Of a stretch of DNA of 64,000 nt, positions 20,404 through 30,749 are shown piece by piece. The notes below the pieces were generated by a model, which made no database searches, was not told the origin of the DNA, and saw nothing but the letters and a program-made list of their open reading frames with translations. Location: positions 69,108,727 to 69,172,726 of the forward strand of contig NC_087063.1 in assembly GCF_963678635.1 (NCBI RefSeq), written 5' to 3'. This DNA is from Symsagittifera roscoffensis (Eukaryota > Xenacoelomorpha > Acoela > Convolutidae). The position numbers were made by a program, and so were the translations under genes. Every line of letters begins with the position of its first letter. The first letter of the stretch is position 1.

Positions 20404-23400
20404 AGAAAGTTCAGATGATGATGATATCTTCCCCTTCATTGTAGATGCAACCACTGATAGAGGACAGCATATACTTTGCAAAAATTTACTCTTAAATTTG
20501 TTTGAACCCGGAATCAGTCCATGTAAAACAGAGTTCCCAGATGTAAAGATCAAAAGACAAATCATCGATCACTATCTAAAAGATATATGTAACTTAACAC
20601 AACAATACGGAATCTACTCCATAGAATTCAGCTCACCAAACCAGAATCACAGCAAATATGTAATTCAAACAGACGACCTTGATTTAGAATTCTCAAAAGT
20701 ATTCTCAGAATATATAAAAAGCATACAATATCATAACTCACAGAGAGCAAACTCCATATTCACCAATGAAGTTTTTGCAATAATATATAGTTATATCTCG
20801 ATATTAGAAAACGAAATCCCACTCCCAAATGTCTCACCGACAGAAACATCTAAACACATAAGAGTACGACATGAAATCACACTATTTTCATCTTTCTTAA
20901 ATATAATTCAAGAAAATTTCACTAAAGATGAAGTTTCACAACATACAAAACACGACTTACAAAAAATTTTGGCATGGTTTATAATAGATTATTTCACACA
21001 TAATATAGATTTAATTTCACATGCAAGAAAAAATTTTAGACCTCAAAACTCAAACGATGATACTGCCATCACAGAACAATCACACTATGTTTGGGACCCC
21101 GCATGGTCTCATTATGCATTCATAAATATCCCACAATCAATCTCCAGTCAAGCAATAAGTACAATATCTTATGTAAGAGATTATGTAAAAGTAACACCAT
21201 TAACCATTGATGCAACACCATTAAACTATAATACATTTTTACCTGATATGCAAAATAATAGTTTAAACTCCACAGTCATACACAATGAAAACCTCGATGG
21301 AACTAGGAATCTCACTCAACAAGATATCCAGACACCATCACACTTCATAAATGAAGAAATCGTACACACAACAACTACACAACCAAGCATTTCACCGATA
21401 CGTCCAAACTTAACAACACCAAGAAATACAAATTCTTCACAAACACAGGTAACCTTACAATCAACCGTTAAACCTTCGGTTGCCCCAAAATATTCACACA
21501 TGGATTATCAAACATACAGACCCATGACAATACCGTCAAAAACACGTAAAACGTTCACTAGAAACAATTTTGCAGAACATAATTATAATTACACACATTC
21601 ATCAAAAACAAATTATCCCCCACGAAGAAATTTTAATAATTATACAAGATCTCGAAACTGGGATAACCCAATGGCACAAACTAATTCAGTAAATTTTCAA
21701 ACAAATTTACATCCTCCACAGGATCATAGTGAAAACTATCCATTTTTTCAACAAAATAAAAATAAAAAACAAACATCTTATCAAATGGATTACTTATCCT
21801 CAGATGATGATTTTTTACAACCAGATATATTTGCACCATATAATCAAGAATATCGTGGACAAGGAATACGGAAACCACATACAAATCATAGAATTTTTTC
21901 TCCACAACCGATAGATACACAACATCAACAACCAATTCAGCAACAAAACCCAATCAATACACAATATTTTCAACCAATTCAGCAACAAAACCCAATGATC
22001 ACACACTCGTATCAACCGACACAAATGCAAAATGAAATACCACTCCCATATTATCTTCAACAACACGAAATAACAAGAAATCAACTTTCAAATTTTTCTC
22101 AAATTCCAAATGCAGCAGAATCATTACAAATGACAATGAATCCATACCTTATGGGTGGATCATCAATAACATCAAATAAACCTTTAATGGTATTCACAGG
22201 AACAGACCCTGAATATTCTGTAGAAGACTATTTAAATGCAGTAACAGCAAATTTGATTTTAAATATAGGACCTGAACCAATTAATACGCCATTACATCAA
22301 AACTGGATACATCGACGCACAGCGTTGATACAAACAACTTTAGATGGCGCAGCCCAAAAATGGTTTTCAGTATTGCCTCTAGAAATAAAATCAAATTGGA
22401 AAAGGTTTACACAAGAATTTTCAAAAATGTTTGACTCAGAAAGAAACAAACAACAACAACGAGTTTTATGTAATGAAATTCGCAGATTACCAAATGAAAC
22501 CATCAAACAATTAGCAGTACGCATCGAAACACTAGTTCGAAAAGCATATTCATTAAATACACATGACTATAAAAACACAAAGATGACAGAAATCCTAATG
22601 ATGACCTTAACACCGCAATTAAGGAAAATAGCAATAAAAAAGAGAGCATCCCATCCTTCTTCAATTCGAGAACCCGATTTAGATTTTCGAAAACTAGTAG
22701 ACAAACTAGAACAAGCAGAAATCACAATGAAACTCGAAGAAACAGAAAATCTGAAATTACAATATGTTAACCGAATTGAAACGAATACCACAAGTATCAA
22801 CAATATACAAGAATCAGATACAGACCTTGTTGAAAAAATCACTGAAATACTCAATATTTATGAAAAACACCCAAACTTTAAAGGCAAACCATCTTTCAAA
22901 AAATGGTGTAATTATTGCCGACGATACGGACATAGTATTTCTGGATGTAGACAAAAACAACAAGACAATCAAAATAAACCTCAAAAATACAAAGAACCAA
23001 ATAAATCATTCTATCAATACATGAAAAAAGATCAAAATCTACCGAACAAAAATGTGTACAGCAACAACAGTTCAGGAAAACCACTCCCGAACAATACAAA
23101 TTATACAAGAAATCAATCACCACATAACTCAAGTTATAGAGGAAGATCGCCAAAACGAAGAAATACACAAAATTCGTCACAAAATTACTACAATAGACCA
23201 AATAGTAGAAATAACAATTCCAGATCTAATTCAAACACACAATTTGTTTCTAGATCAAACTCCCAATCAAGAAATAGAAACTATCCAAACAATTATTCAC
23301 GAAACTCATCATATAATAGAAATAGAAACTATTCCAATAATCGAAATAGAAGCTATTCCAACAACCGAAATCAGTATTATCCAAACAATCGATCAAGAAA

Positions 23401-24034
23401 TAACTCATATAATAGATCAAACGGTAATTATCAAAATAGATCGCGAAATAATTCACAAAATCGACACTCAAGTTATAATAATCGTTATAGAAATTATTCC
23501 CAATCACCACACCGGAATAATAATCACTATAATAATTCTAATAATCGCCACAGAAGCAGTACACCTAAACATCAAAGACATATTAATCAAGTACAATCAA
23601 ATCCAGAAACAACATCAGACCCTCCAGGTATTGATGACACAGTAAATGATACGTTACAACTTAATCAAATAAACTGTGGATCATCAGACTCAGAAAGTGA
23701 AACAGAAAACACTATCTCCATCAATATGATAGCAGTCGAAAATGACTATGAACCTATTATATATGAACAACCATTTTCATCACACATATATGAAAATCAA
23801 TCAGAACTCCTTCACAATTATTATATTGAACCCATCAATTCCACACCAACGACGCAAGAAACTAATGCAATTAACACTACAAATCAATCCAATGAAAATG
23901 ACAAAACAAAATGCTTGAATACAAATCACATCTATCAAAATATACAAAAAAAAACAACCCAAAGAAAAAATTTGGACAATACCATTTCTCTTAGAAAGTC
24001 CAAGAAACAAAGAATTTCAACCACCAGATCTTGA
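20378..24034 (+). CDS. gag: Gag polyprotein of element 2 (1,218 aa)
   Basis: Very large Gag. Residues 1-590 are unique: a possibly folded first 250, then a Gln/Pro/Asn-rich linker containing QPIQQQNPIxTQ repeats. The capsid-like region starts near residue 602 (LMVFTGTDPEYSVEDYL) and includes DGAAQKWF, LPNETIKQLAVRIE and a conserved EILMMTL helix. A CCHC zinc knuckle (CNYCRRYGHSISGC) lies near residue 843. It is followed by about 200 residues of Asn/Arg/Ser-rich, RS-like sequence likely to bind RNA. The tail is acidic. The last 116 nt overlap the pol frame. The frame is free of stops despite the age suggested by the LTRs. Confidence 0.9.
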   Translation: MSSTHTPGEESSDDDDIFPFIVDATTDRGQHILCKNLLLNLFEPGISPCKTEFPDVKIKRQIIDHYLKDICNLTQQYGIYSIEFSSPNQNHSKYVIQTDDLDLEFSKVFSEYIKSIQYHNSQRANSIFTNEVFAIIYSYISILENEIPLPNVSPTETSKHIRVRHEITLFSSFLNIIQENFTKDEVSQHTKHDLQKILAWFIIDYFTHNIDLISHARKNFRPQNSNDDTAITEQSHYVWDPAWSHYAFINIPQSISSQAISTISYVRDYVKVTPLTIDATPLNYNTFLPDMQNNSLNSTVIHNENLDGTRNLTQQDIQTPSHFINEEIVHTTTTQPSISPIRPNLTTPRNTNSSQTQVTLQSTVKPSVAPKYSHMDYQTYRPMTIPSKTRKTFTRNNFAEHNYNYTHSSKTNYPPRRNFNNYTRSRNWDNPMAQTNSVNFQTNLHPPQDHSENYPFFQQNKNKKQTSYQMDYLSSDDDFLQPDIFAPYNQEYRGQGIRKPHTNHRIFSPQPIDTQHQQPIQQQNPINTQYFQPIQQQNPMITHSYQPTQMQNEIPLPYYLQQHEITRNQLSNFSQIPNAAESLQMTMNPYLMGGSSITSNKPLMVFTGTDPEYSVEDYLNAVTANLILNIGPEPINTPLHQNWIHRRTALIQTTLDGAAQKWFSVLPLEIKSNWKRFTQEFSKMFDSERNKQQQRVLCNEIRRLPNETIKQLAVRIETLVRKAYSLNTHDYKNTKMTEILMMTLTPQLRKIAIKKRASHPSSIREPDLDFRKLVDKLEQAEITMKLEETENLKLQYVNRIETNTTSINNIQESDTDLVEKITEILNIYEKHPNFKGKPSFKKWCNYCRRYGHSISGCRQKQQDNQNKPQKYKEPNKSFYQYMKKDQNLPNKNVYSNNSSGKPLPNNTNYTRNQSPHNSSYRGRSPKRRNTQNSSQNYYNRPNSRNNNSRSNSNTQFVSRSNSQSRNRNYPNNYSRNSSYNRNRNYSNNRNRSYSNNRNQYYPNNRSRNNSYNRSNGNYQNRSRNNSQNRHSSYNNRYRNYSQSPHRNNNHYNNSNNRHRSSTPKHQRHINQVQSNPETTSDPPGIDDTVNDTLQLNQINCGSSDSESETENTISINMIAVENDYEPIIYEQPFSSHIYENQSELLHNYYIEPINSTPTTQETNAINTTNQSNENDKTKCLNTNHIYQNIQKKTTQRKNLDNTISLRKSKKQRISTTRS

Positions 24035-27000
24035 AATTGATTTTCTAATTGATTCAGGAGCAGAATCAAATATAATAAACGTTCCCACATGGAATGAAAT
24101 AAAAACCTTACACCCAAAACTAACACCTCTTGAAACCTCCAGAAAACTAGCAACAGCACAAGGATCAACATTAATAAACTACGGAAAAATTCAATTATTT
24201 CTTCTCCCCACAAGAACAATGGAGCAAAATAAAATTTTAACTAAACCATTTAAACAAATATTCCATATCACTGATATTAAACACAATATCATTGGAATAC
24301 CATTTATCTCTAAATATATACCAACAATCAACATCTTGAACAGTAAAATATTAATCAAAGATAAATATACAAAAACAAAAGACACATCCCTAACATTTTT
24401 TCAAAGTTTAAATAAACAACCACCATTCTTTTCAAAATTCTATCCAATATATAACCAACAAAGAAAACACTTGAAACCACTATCAGGAAACATATACAAT
24501 TTTTCAATAAAGCAATTTCACCAATATGATAAAAAACAAAACAAACAAAAATTTTATATGTCAGATTTTGAATTCAAACCTATTCATAAATTTTTCAAAA
24601 TCACAATCTCATCAATAAAATATTTGAAAAACTCAAATTCCGATATTATTTCCTTACATGTATACAACAACACACCTTACCAAGTAACATTACCTTGAGG
24701 ACTTTTAGGCTATTGCGAAACCAACGCTACAATATCACCAATACACGAAAAAGCATATCGCGTAATTAATATACTCCAATTATTAGATATTTGTCAATCC
24801 ACAATTCTTAATGAAGAATTATCCATAAATAATATAATAAGTAACGAAAAAAGAAATACGGATTATTTCACAAAAACCCCATATTTCAAACCGACATTCA
24901 ACATAAATAACTACACAGAGAATCAACAGAAATTTTTAACGATGTTTAATTTCCAACATTCACAAATAACACAAGACGAATTTGAAAAATTAGCCAAACA
25001 GCTAATTAAATATTCATCAGTCTATGCAACATCCAAATTTGATGTTGGCAAAATCAGCTCATCACTACATCTCCCATTAAAACCAGACGCAGTTTTCAAA
25101 AAACAAAGAGCAAGTAAAGTACCAATTCACTTACACGATAAAGTAAACAGATTACTCGACATTTTAGAACAATACAACATTATATCACCAGTAAATAAAG
25201 AAGAACAACCAAAAGGCAACACATTTATCAACCCTGTTATCATTCTAGCCAAAGGAGAATCATTAAAAATTGTTCTCGATGCTAGATACCTCAACTCACT
25301 CATAGATGAATCAAAGTGTAATTGGCCTATTGAACCAATACAAGTTATTTTAACAAAAATAAACGGAAAATACTTTACAACCGCAGATATGAACAGTGCA
25401 TATAACCAAATGCCATTAGATGAACAATCACGACGTTTAACACAATTTGTTATTGGAAACCTACAATACGAATTCAACCGTTTATTCTATGGAATATCCA
25501 TAGGACCAGCAGCATTTTCAGCTTTTATGAGCAAAATTTTTCGACCAATAATACTCAAGAAAAACGCAATCACCTATTTAGACGATGTTTTTATGCAATC
25601 ACAGACTAAAGAAGAAATGTTCAATGTTTTAGAACAATATCACCAAATACTTCAGAACGAAAATCTGAAGGCCGCCCCTGATAAATCACACTTCTTTTTG
25701 ACAAGAGTTAAATTCTTAGGACATAATATAGAAAGAAAAACAATCACTCCATTAAAATCACGCATTGACGCCATTCAGAAACTCCAACCACCAACAAATA
25801 AAAAGAAAATCCAAGAATTCCTTGGAATGTTAAATTTTTTAAGCAAATATGTTTATAAAATGCAATTATACCTAAGACCATTCTATAATATACTTAGACA
25901 ACAAAATAATTTTGAATGGAATACAGAACATCAAGCACGATTTGAAGAAATAAAGAAACTCTTAACTGAACAAATTTCAAACACAATTCCAGATCCAAAT
26001 CAACCATTTTATGCAATGTGCGATGCTTCGAACTTTGGCATCGGCGCAGCATTATTACAATCACATAATGGTACAAATAAAATGAACCTCATACCAGCAA
26101 ATTCTCGATTATTCACTCAAGCAGAGCTACGACTCTCAACTCTAATGAGAGAATGTACAGCCATAATATATACACTCACAGAATATGAATTTCTGATACT
26201 TGGATCAAAACATCCCACAGTTCTATTCACAGACCATAAACCAATCATCTTTCTCTTTACACAAAAGTCTAATCCAAACCACCGAGTATATAGATTTCAA
26301 TTAATTTTAATGAAATTCCCAAACCTACATATAGTTTGGACCGCAGGAAAGAATCTTGCATTACCAGACACCTTAAGTCGAAATACACCACCTGAATTAC
26401 TTACACATAAAACCACAGTTGAAATACCCAAAAATATAAAATTCTACCTTGCAGAAAACGAAACATCACCTCGATTGGAATGCAAATATGCAGTAAAAAC
26501 TGACGTTGAACAATCACAGATAAATAGTTTACAACATTTCCCACTTTATTTAGATTGTCAAAATAATCACTATGAAGTTGACCTACTTGGAACATCAACT
26601 TTTAAACCAATCCCATATTCACAATGGATAAAAAATAACACCCAACAAAAAAGAATAAAACAACATTCACCTAAAAAAGATCTTTTTGCACTAATTGAAA
26701 AAGAAAACTTAACTGATAAAATAAATTTATCAGGACCACAAACAAACGATTCGAAATACACAATAAATCAAGTTTTTGACCTCCATGACCCACTTGATAC
26801 AATACCCTTATCTAAATTAGAAATCGAAAACATTTTTCTCCCCCCAACAGAAACAATTACAATTTCAACATTAAAACAATATCAAAATCTTGACCCGGTA
26901 ATTAGACAACTAAAATCATGGCACAAATATAAAACTAAACCTGTCAAGGCAGATACAACTATTTTAGGAAACAAAACACTCCTCCGATACTTTCGAAAAT

Positions 27001-28601
27001 TTAATAATACCACAATTAATGAAAATACAGACCTTTTAGAATATAAATTAAATGAATTTCCAGTTCCCTGTCTCCCTTTGAGTATGATTCTCATAGCTTT
27101 TAATATTTCACATACACAAAATATTAAAGGACACTCTGGATCAGAAAAAACATATTCAAATTTCATACAAAACTTTTATTTCCCAAATGCACCAATTTGG
27201 ATAAAAGTACTATGCAATGACTGTATAGTATGCCAACTAAATAAACCTTACCCAAATCAAAAACAAATAGCACAAAAACAAGATTTTAAAGGACAAAGTT
27301 TGTACTTTAACCACCGTATCTCATTTGATACTAAAGGACCAATTTCACCCTCATCAGAAGGAAACTCCTACATTATGGTAATTGTTGACGCATTTACACA
27401 TTATGTAGCACTTAACCCAGTACCACATTGTAACGCTTATTACGCTTACACAACGCTTTATGAACACTGGATAGCCAAATTTGGACTACCAGAAATTTTA
27501 GTTACAGACAACGGTACAGAATTCATAAATAATGAAATCATCACACTATGTCATTTATATAACATCAAACACAAACCACGTACATCTCATGCACCTTGGA
27601 CAAACGGCTTAGTCGAAGGTATGAACCGTTCATTACAAGAATATCTCAGATGTATCATCAATGGAAATGATACAAAATACACCGAATGGTCAGCAGATGT
27701 AAAATTATTTCCCGTAGCATATAATTCACAAATTACGACAACTCTAGGAATGTCACCATATGAAATGGTTTTTAATCAAAAGCCACGCAAACCGATTATG
27801 TTTACAGCAAACTCTCATAAAAACGCACAAGGTTATTGTCAACCAAATAAAGACTCAATTTGTTATAACCTACCTTTACATACACACGATGAAGACCATT
27901 TTCATCACCCACAAATTCTTAAATTAGCCTCCGGTACACACACCGAATGGATTTTAAACAGGGACAAAAAACACAATGAAATTTACCAAAAAGTAACAAA
28001 AAAGTTGTTACAAAGGTAAAACATTAATGAACAGATAAATTCACGCTTTACACCAGCCTCCGATTTAAAAATTGGAACAATTGTTTTAATACCCAATTTT
28101 AACACTCAAAAAGGAATTTCTAAAAAATTACAACCCCTTCGTAAAGGACCATACCAAATAATTGCAAAACCCACTGATGTCACATATAAAATCACCGACT
28201 CCGACAAAAAAGAAATCGTTCAACACCGAAATAACCTATTACCTTATTATCCAAAAGAATACGCACTCCGCGAACTAACTCAATTACATTCTTTTACAGG
28301 TTTAAAAGTTATTCAAAATGAACCACATACGGAAAATACAACAAAGGAACAAAAAGATTTTCACCTCAAAAACCAAAATACAAATTCAACCACCACAAAA
28401 AACAATACAAAAAATCTAGATCAAAATACATCTCAAAAGGAAAGAAAAAACAGAAAAATGACAGAACAAATAATACCCCAAGAGCAAATCGACAAATCAG
28501 AACATAGAGAGTCATCACGACTTAGAAATCAACCACGTAAAATTTATAAAATCCCACAATCTAAAACATTAAAGAAAGTCGAATTTCAAAAACAACTTTA
28601 A
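23919..28601 (+). pseudogene. pol: Pol of element 2 (PR-RT-RNase H-integrase) with two in-frame stops
   Basis: The pol frame is +1 (or -2) relative to gag and opens at 23919. Protease shows LIDSGAES (Asp codon 24051). Reverse transcriptase has TADMNSAYNQ and the YLDD core (25575-25586). RNase H keeps CDAS, RECTA and TDHKP. Integrase has a zinc part with C-x2-C (CIVC) and DDE residues in ISFDTKG, VTDNGTEF and GLVEGMNRS, then a GPY/F-type module (LRKGPYQII). Two stops interrupt one otherwise continuous frame: TGA at 24696-24698 in the PR-RT linker and TAA at 28017-28019 between the integrase core and its C-terminal module. Either could be a point mutation or, less likely, a readthrough site. 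Confidence 0.85.
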
Positions 28602-29194
28602 TTTTATATTTCACAGTCTTGAAACCTTTGAAAAATTTTGAATTTTCATTTTTCAAAATAACATGCTGACAAACACGCAATGAATCTAGTTCAAATTTAA
28701 ACCAATAGGATTCATCCAATCCGTCACCTTCTCTAACTTAAACTCAGATCAATTAGACGAACCATATAAAACTCCAGGCATATCTATAACTATAACTTTC
28801 CGACCTCCACGTCAAAAATAAGCAAACCACTCCAACTTGACAACTAAAACAAATATCACCATAATATCATAACCCTCCCTTATCTAATAACTCAAAGATC
28901 AACAATATTTCCCCAACTCAGACCTCAAATACCCCCAAAACAAATCTGTTAAATTAGCCTAAAGTAACAAAACGAACATTTTAATTAGCCTAAATTACAA
29001 AAATCTCACCATACCCCGGATCATTTGACAAATAAAAATAAAGAAAAAGACGACCTCCCGATCACCATAAAAATTGCCCCCAACAATTTTTCACAAAACT
29101 CAATCCACTTGTCAAAAAACCAATAAATAATCCGACCACACTTGAAAATTGCCCCAAACAACAAAAAATATTCGATCAAGAAGTCATTTCGTAA
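28602..29194 (+). other. Intergenic stretch of element 2 before the accessory ORFs
   Basis: No open frame. Short direct repeats occur (AATTAGCCTAAA near 28950 and 28983; AAAATTGCCCC near 29069 and 29146). It could hold signals for the downstream subgenomic messages; none was identified. Confidence 0.45.
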
Positions 29195-29422
29195 ATGCTC
29201 TTCTCTCAATCAGTCACTATAATTATCACAAACCTCAAACAATTTTTTACGATACTTAAAACTTTTATAACATTTCTTTTTGATATCTTTGAATCTTTTG
29301 TAATAATCTTAATCATTTTTTGCAATATTTTTTTAATTTTCTATTCCATATTTGAACTATTCCTCCAACTTTCAAAAGCCCTTGATTATATCCACAAGTA
29401 CGATTCACAAAAGTTCTCTTAA
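29195..29422 (+). CDS. ORF A, tiny hydrophobic membrane protein (75 aa)
   Basis: Starts with ATG and encodes an almost continuous hydrophobic stretch rich in Phe, Ile and Leu over residues 5-57. One or two membrane helices are likely; the C-terminus is short and polar (HKYDSQKFS). Its stop TAA overlaps the start of ORF B as TAATG, an arrangement known from coupled termination-reinitiation in viral messages. Size and hydrophobicity resemble viroporin-type proteins, but no family is recognised and no function is claimed. Confidence 0.55.
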   Translation: MLFSQSVTIIITNLKQFFTILKTFITFLFDIFESFVIILIIFCNIFLIFYSIFELFLQLSKALDYIHKYDSQKFS

Positions 29423-29610
29423 TGATACGAACTATTTTCAGTAGAACTGATATTTTTTTACTATTTATAATTTTCATAACATTTCTATCATCCCTCATTT
29501 TGACCATATGCAAATGTATAAAGAAAGCAATCATCACATTCGCTCTAGCAACAATCCTCCTAATTCTTTTCTTAGAAGAATACTATAATAAACATAAACT
29601 TTTTCACTAA
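29422..29610 (+). CDS. ORF B, tiny two-helix membrane protein (62 aa)
   Basis: The ATG overlaps the stop of ORF A (TAATG). Two hydrophobic segments (about residues 12-29 and 36-51) are separated by a basic turn (KCIKK), and a short charged tail follows. This is a helical-hairpin layout. A strong 3' splice-like sequence (CTATTTTCAG, ending 29441) lies just inside the frame, so some messages may skip this start and serve later ORFs. Function unknown. Confidence 0.55.
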   Translation: MIRTIFSRTDIFLLFIIFITFLSSLILTICKCIKKAIITFALATILLILFLEEYYNKHKLFH

Positions 29611-29618
29611 AAGAATAG

Positions 29619-30749
29619 ACCAAAAAGCTATCAAAAATTGCTACCCAACAGTCACAAAGTCAGTCTTCACCGACATCATCCCAAGATAACCCAACAACAC
29701 CTTCAACTACACAAAATCCTCAAACATCTACACGAATTTCCTTTCAAGATAACCCATATACTTTTGAAGAACGACACGCACGCTTATCTGAGCCACTAGA
29801 ACCCGTTCAACGGCAAGCACCTTTAAGTGAACCAACATATAATCTATACCCAACACTACCACCAGAACTAAGTAGAATACGAAATCCTACTCAAAACCAA
29901 AACACAATCGAAATAAATAGACAAATTATACATCCTCGAAGAAATAGAAATTTTCAAACTCCCCGAGTTTATTTGGAAATACCTCAATCCCCATCACAAA
30001 ACACTCCAGAAAACCCCACTGGTATCTTACCAGAAACCCCTACACTTCTTTCACAACGAAGCACCTCAAGCCTACCCTCAGATTACTTAGGTTCAACACC
30101 AACATCCGAACAAATACGTGAAAATCCCTTCAATCCCCCAAGCCAAACATCACGACTACCATATTGGAGAACACATTCATTCACACAAGGTGAATTAAAT
30201 TTAACCAATGACCCAATAGATATTTCTTCAGATACAACATCTTCATCACTACCGGAAACATTATCACTACCATCAACACCATCAATTAGCCAAATTTCAT
30301 CGACACCTTTTAACTTAAATTTTCCAAATAATCTCGACGCAAGATATCGAGAACAATCATCAACAACTATTCCTTTAAGACTAGACTGGAATACATTTAC
30401 AGCACCTCCACCACTATTTGGACAACACTTAGAAAGTAATCGCCTTCACAACTGGGCACTAAATAGACTACAATATAGACAAGACATTCACGAAGACATT
30501 CGTGCTCATAACATCCAAATACTCCAACAGAATAGTCTACAATTAAAATTTGAAATCACGGTTAAATTAAACAACATTACTCAACATCCCTATCCATTAA
30601 ATCCACCAAATATAACAGCTCAATCCCTACCACCACCATTTATAACAACTGAAGTAATATATAAATACGACAGATACACCAAAAAGACAATTGGTTACAT
30701 CACATTTTATAACCCATACTCAGGATTATCATACACATGTATATTCTAA
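29619..30749 (+). CDS. ORF C, Pro/Ser/Thr-rich protein with C-terminal domain (up to 376 aa)
   Basis: The frame is open from 29619 after a TAG at 29616, but no ATG occurs in the first 118 codons. A start by splicing, frameshifting or a non-AUG codon (for example TTG 29973) must be assumed. The N-terminal two thirds are disordered and rich in Pro, Ser, Thr and Gln. The last 120 residues look folded, with regular hydrophobic spacing and a hydrophobic, tyrosine-rich end (TIGYITFYNPYSG). It overlaps the envelope start by 13 nt. No family recognised. Its N-terminal style resembles that of ORF D, hinting at related roles. Confidence 0.6.
   Translation, partial: TKKLSKIATQQSQSQSSPTSSQDNPTTPSTTQNPQTSTRISFQDNPYTFEERHARLSEPLEPVQRQAPLSEPTYNLYPTLPPELSRIRNPTQNQNTIEINRQIIHPRRNRNFQTPRVYLEIPQSPSQNTPENPTGILPETPTLLSQRSTSSLPSDYLGSTPTSEQIRENPFNPPSQTSRLPYWRTHSFTQGELNLTNDPIDISSDTTSSSLPETLSLPSTPSISQISSTPFNLNFPNNLDARYREQSSTTIPLRLDWNTFTAPPPLFGQHLESNRLHNWALNRLQYRQDIHEDIRAHNIQILQQNSLQLKFEITVKLNNITQHPYPLNPPNITAQSLPPPFITTEVIYKYDRYTKKTIGYITFYNPYSGLSYTCIF

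Noticed and set aside
23052..23645. 197-codon frame overlapping the gag tail in another register
   Set aside because: Ile/Thr/Gln monotony mirrors the Asn/Arg/Ser-rich gag codons; no independent features.
23963..23972. A AAA AAT as a -1 slippery site at the end of element 2 gag
   Set aside because: A -1 slip from here leads into the wrong frame; pol needs +1 or -2.
24696..28019. Alternative genetic code for TGA/TAA in element 2
   Set aside because: Both codons terminate other frames normally in the same element, and the two interrupted sites use different stops.
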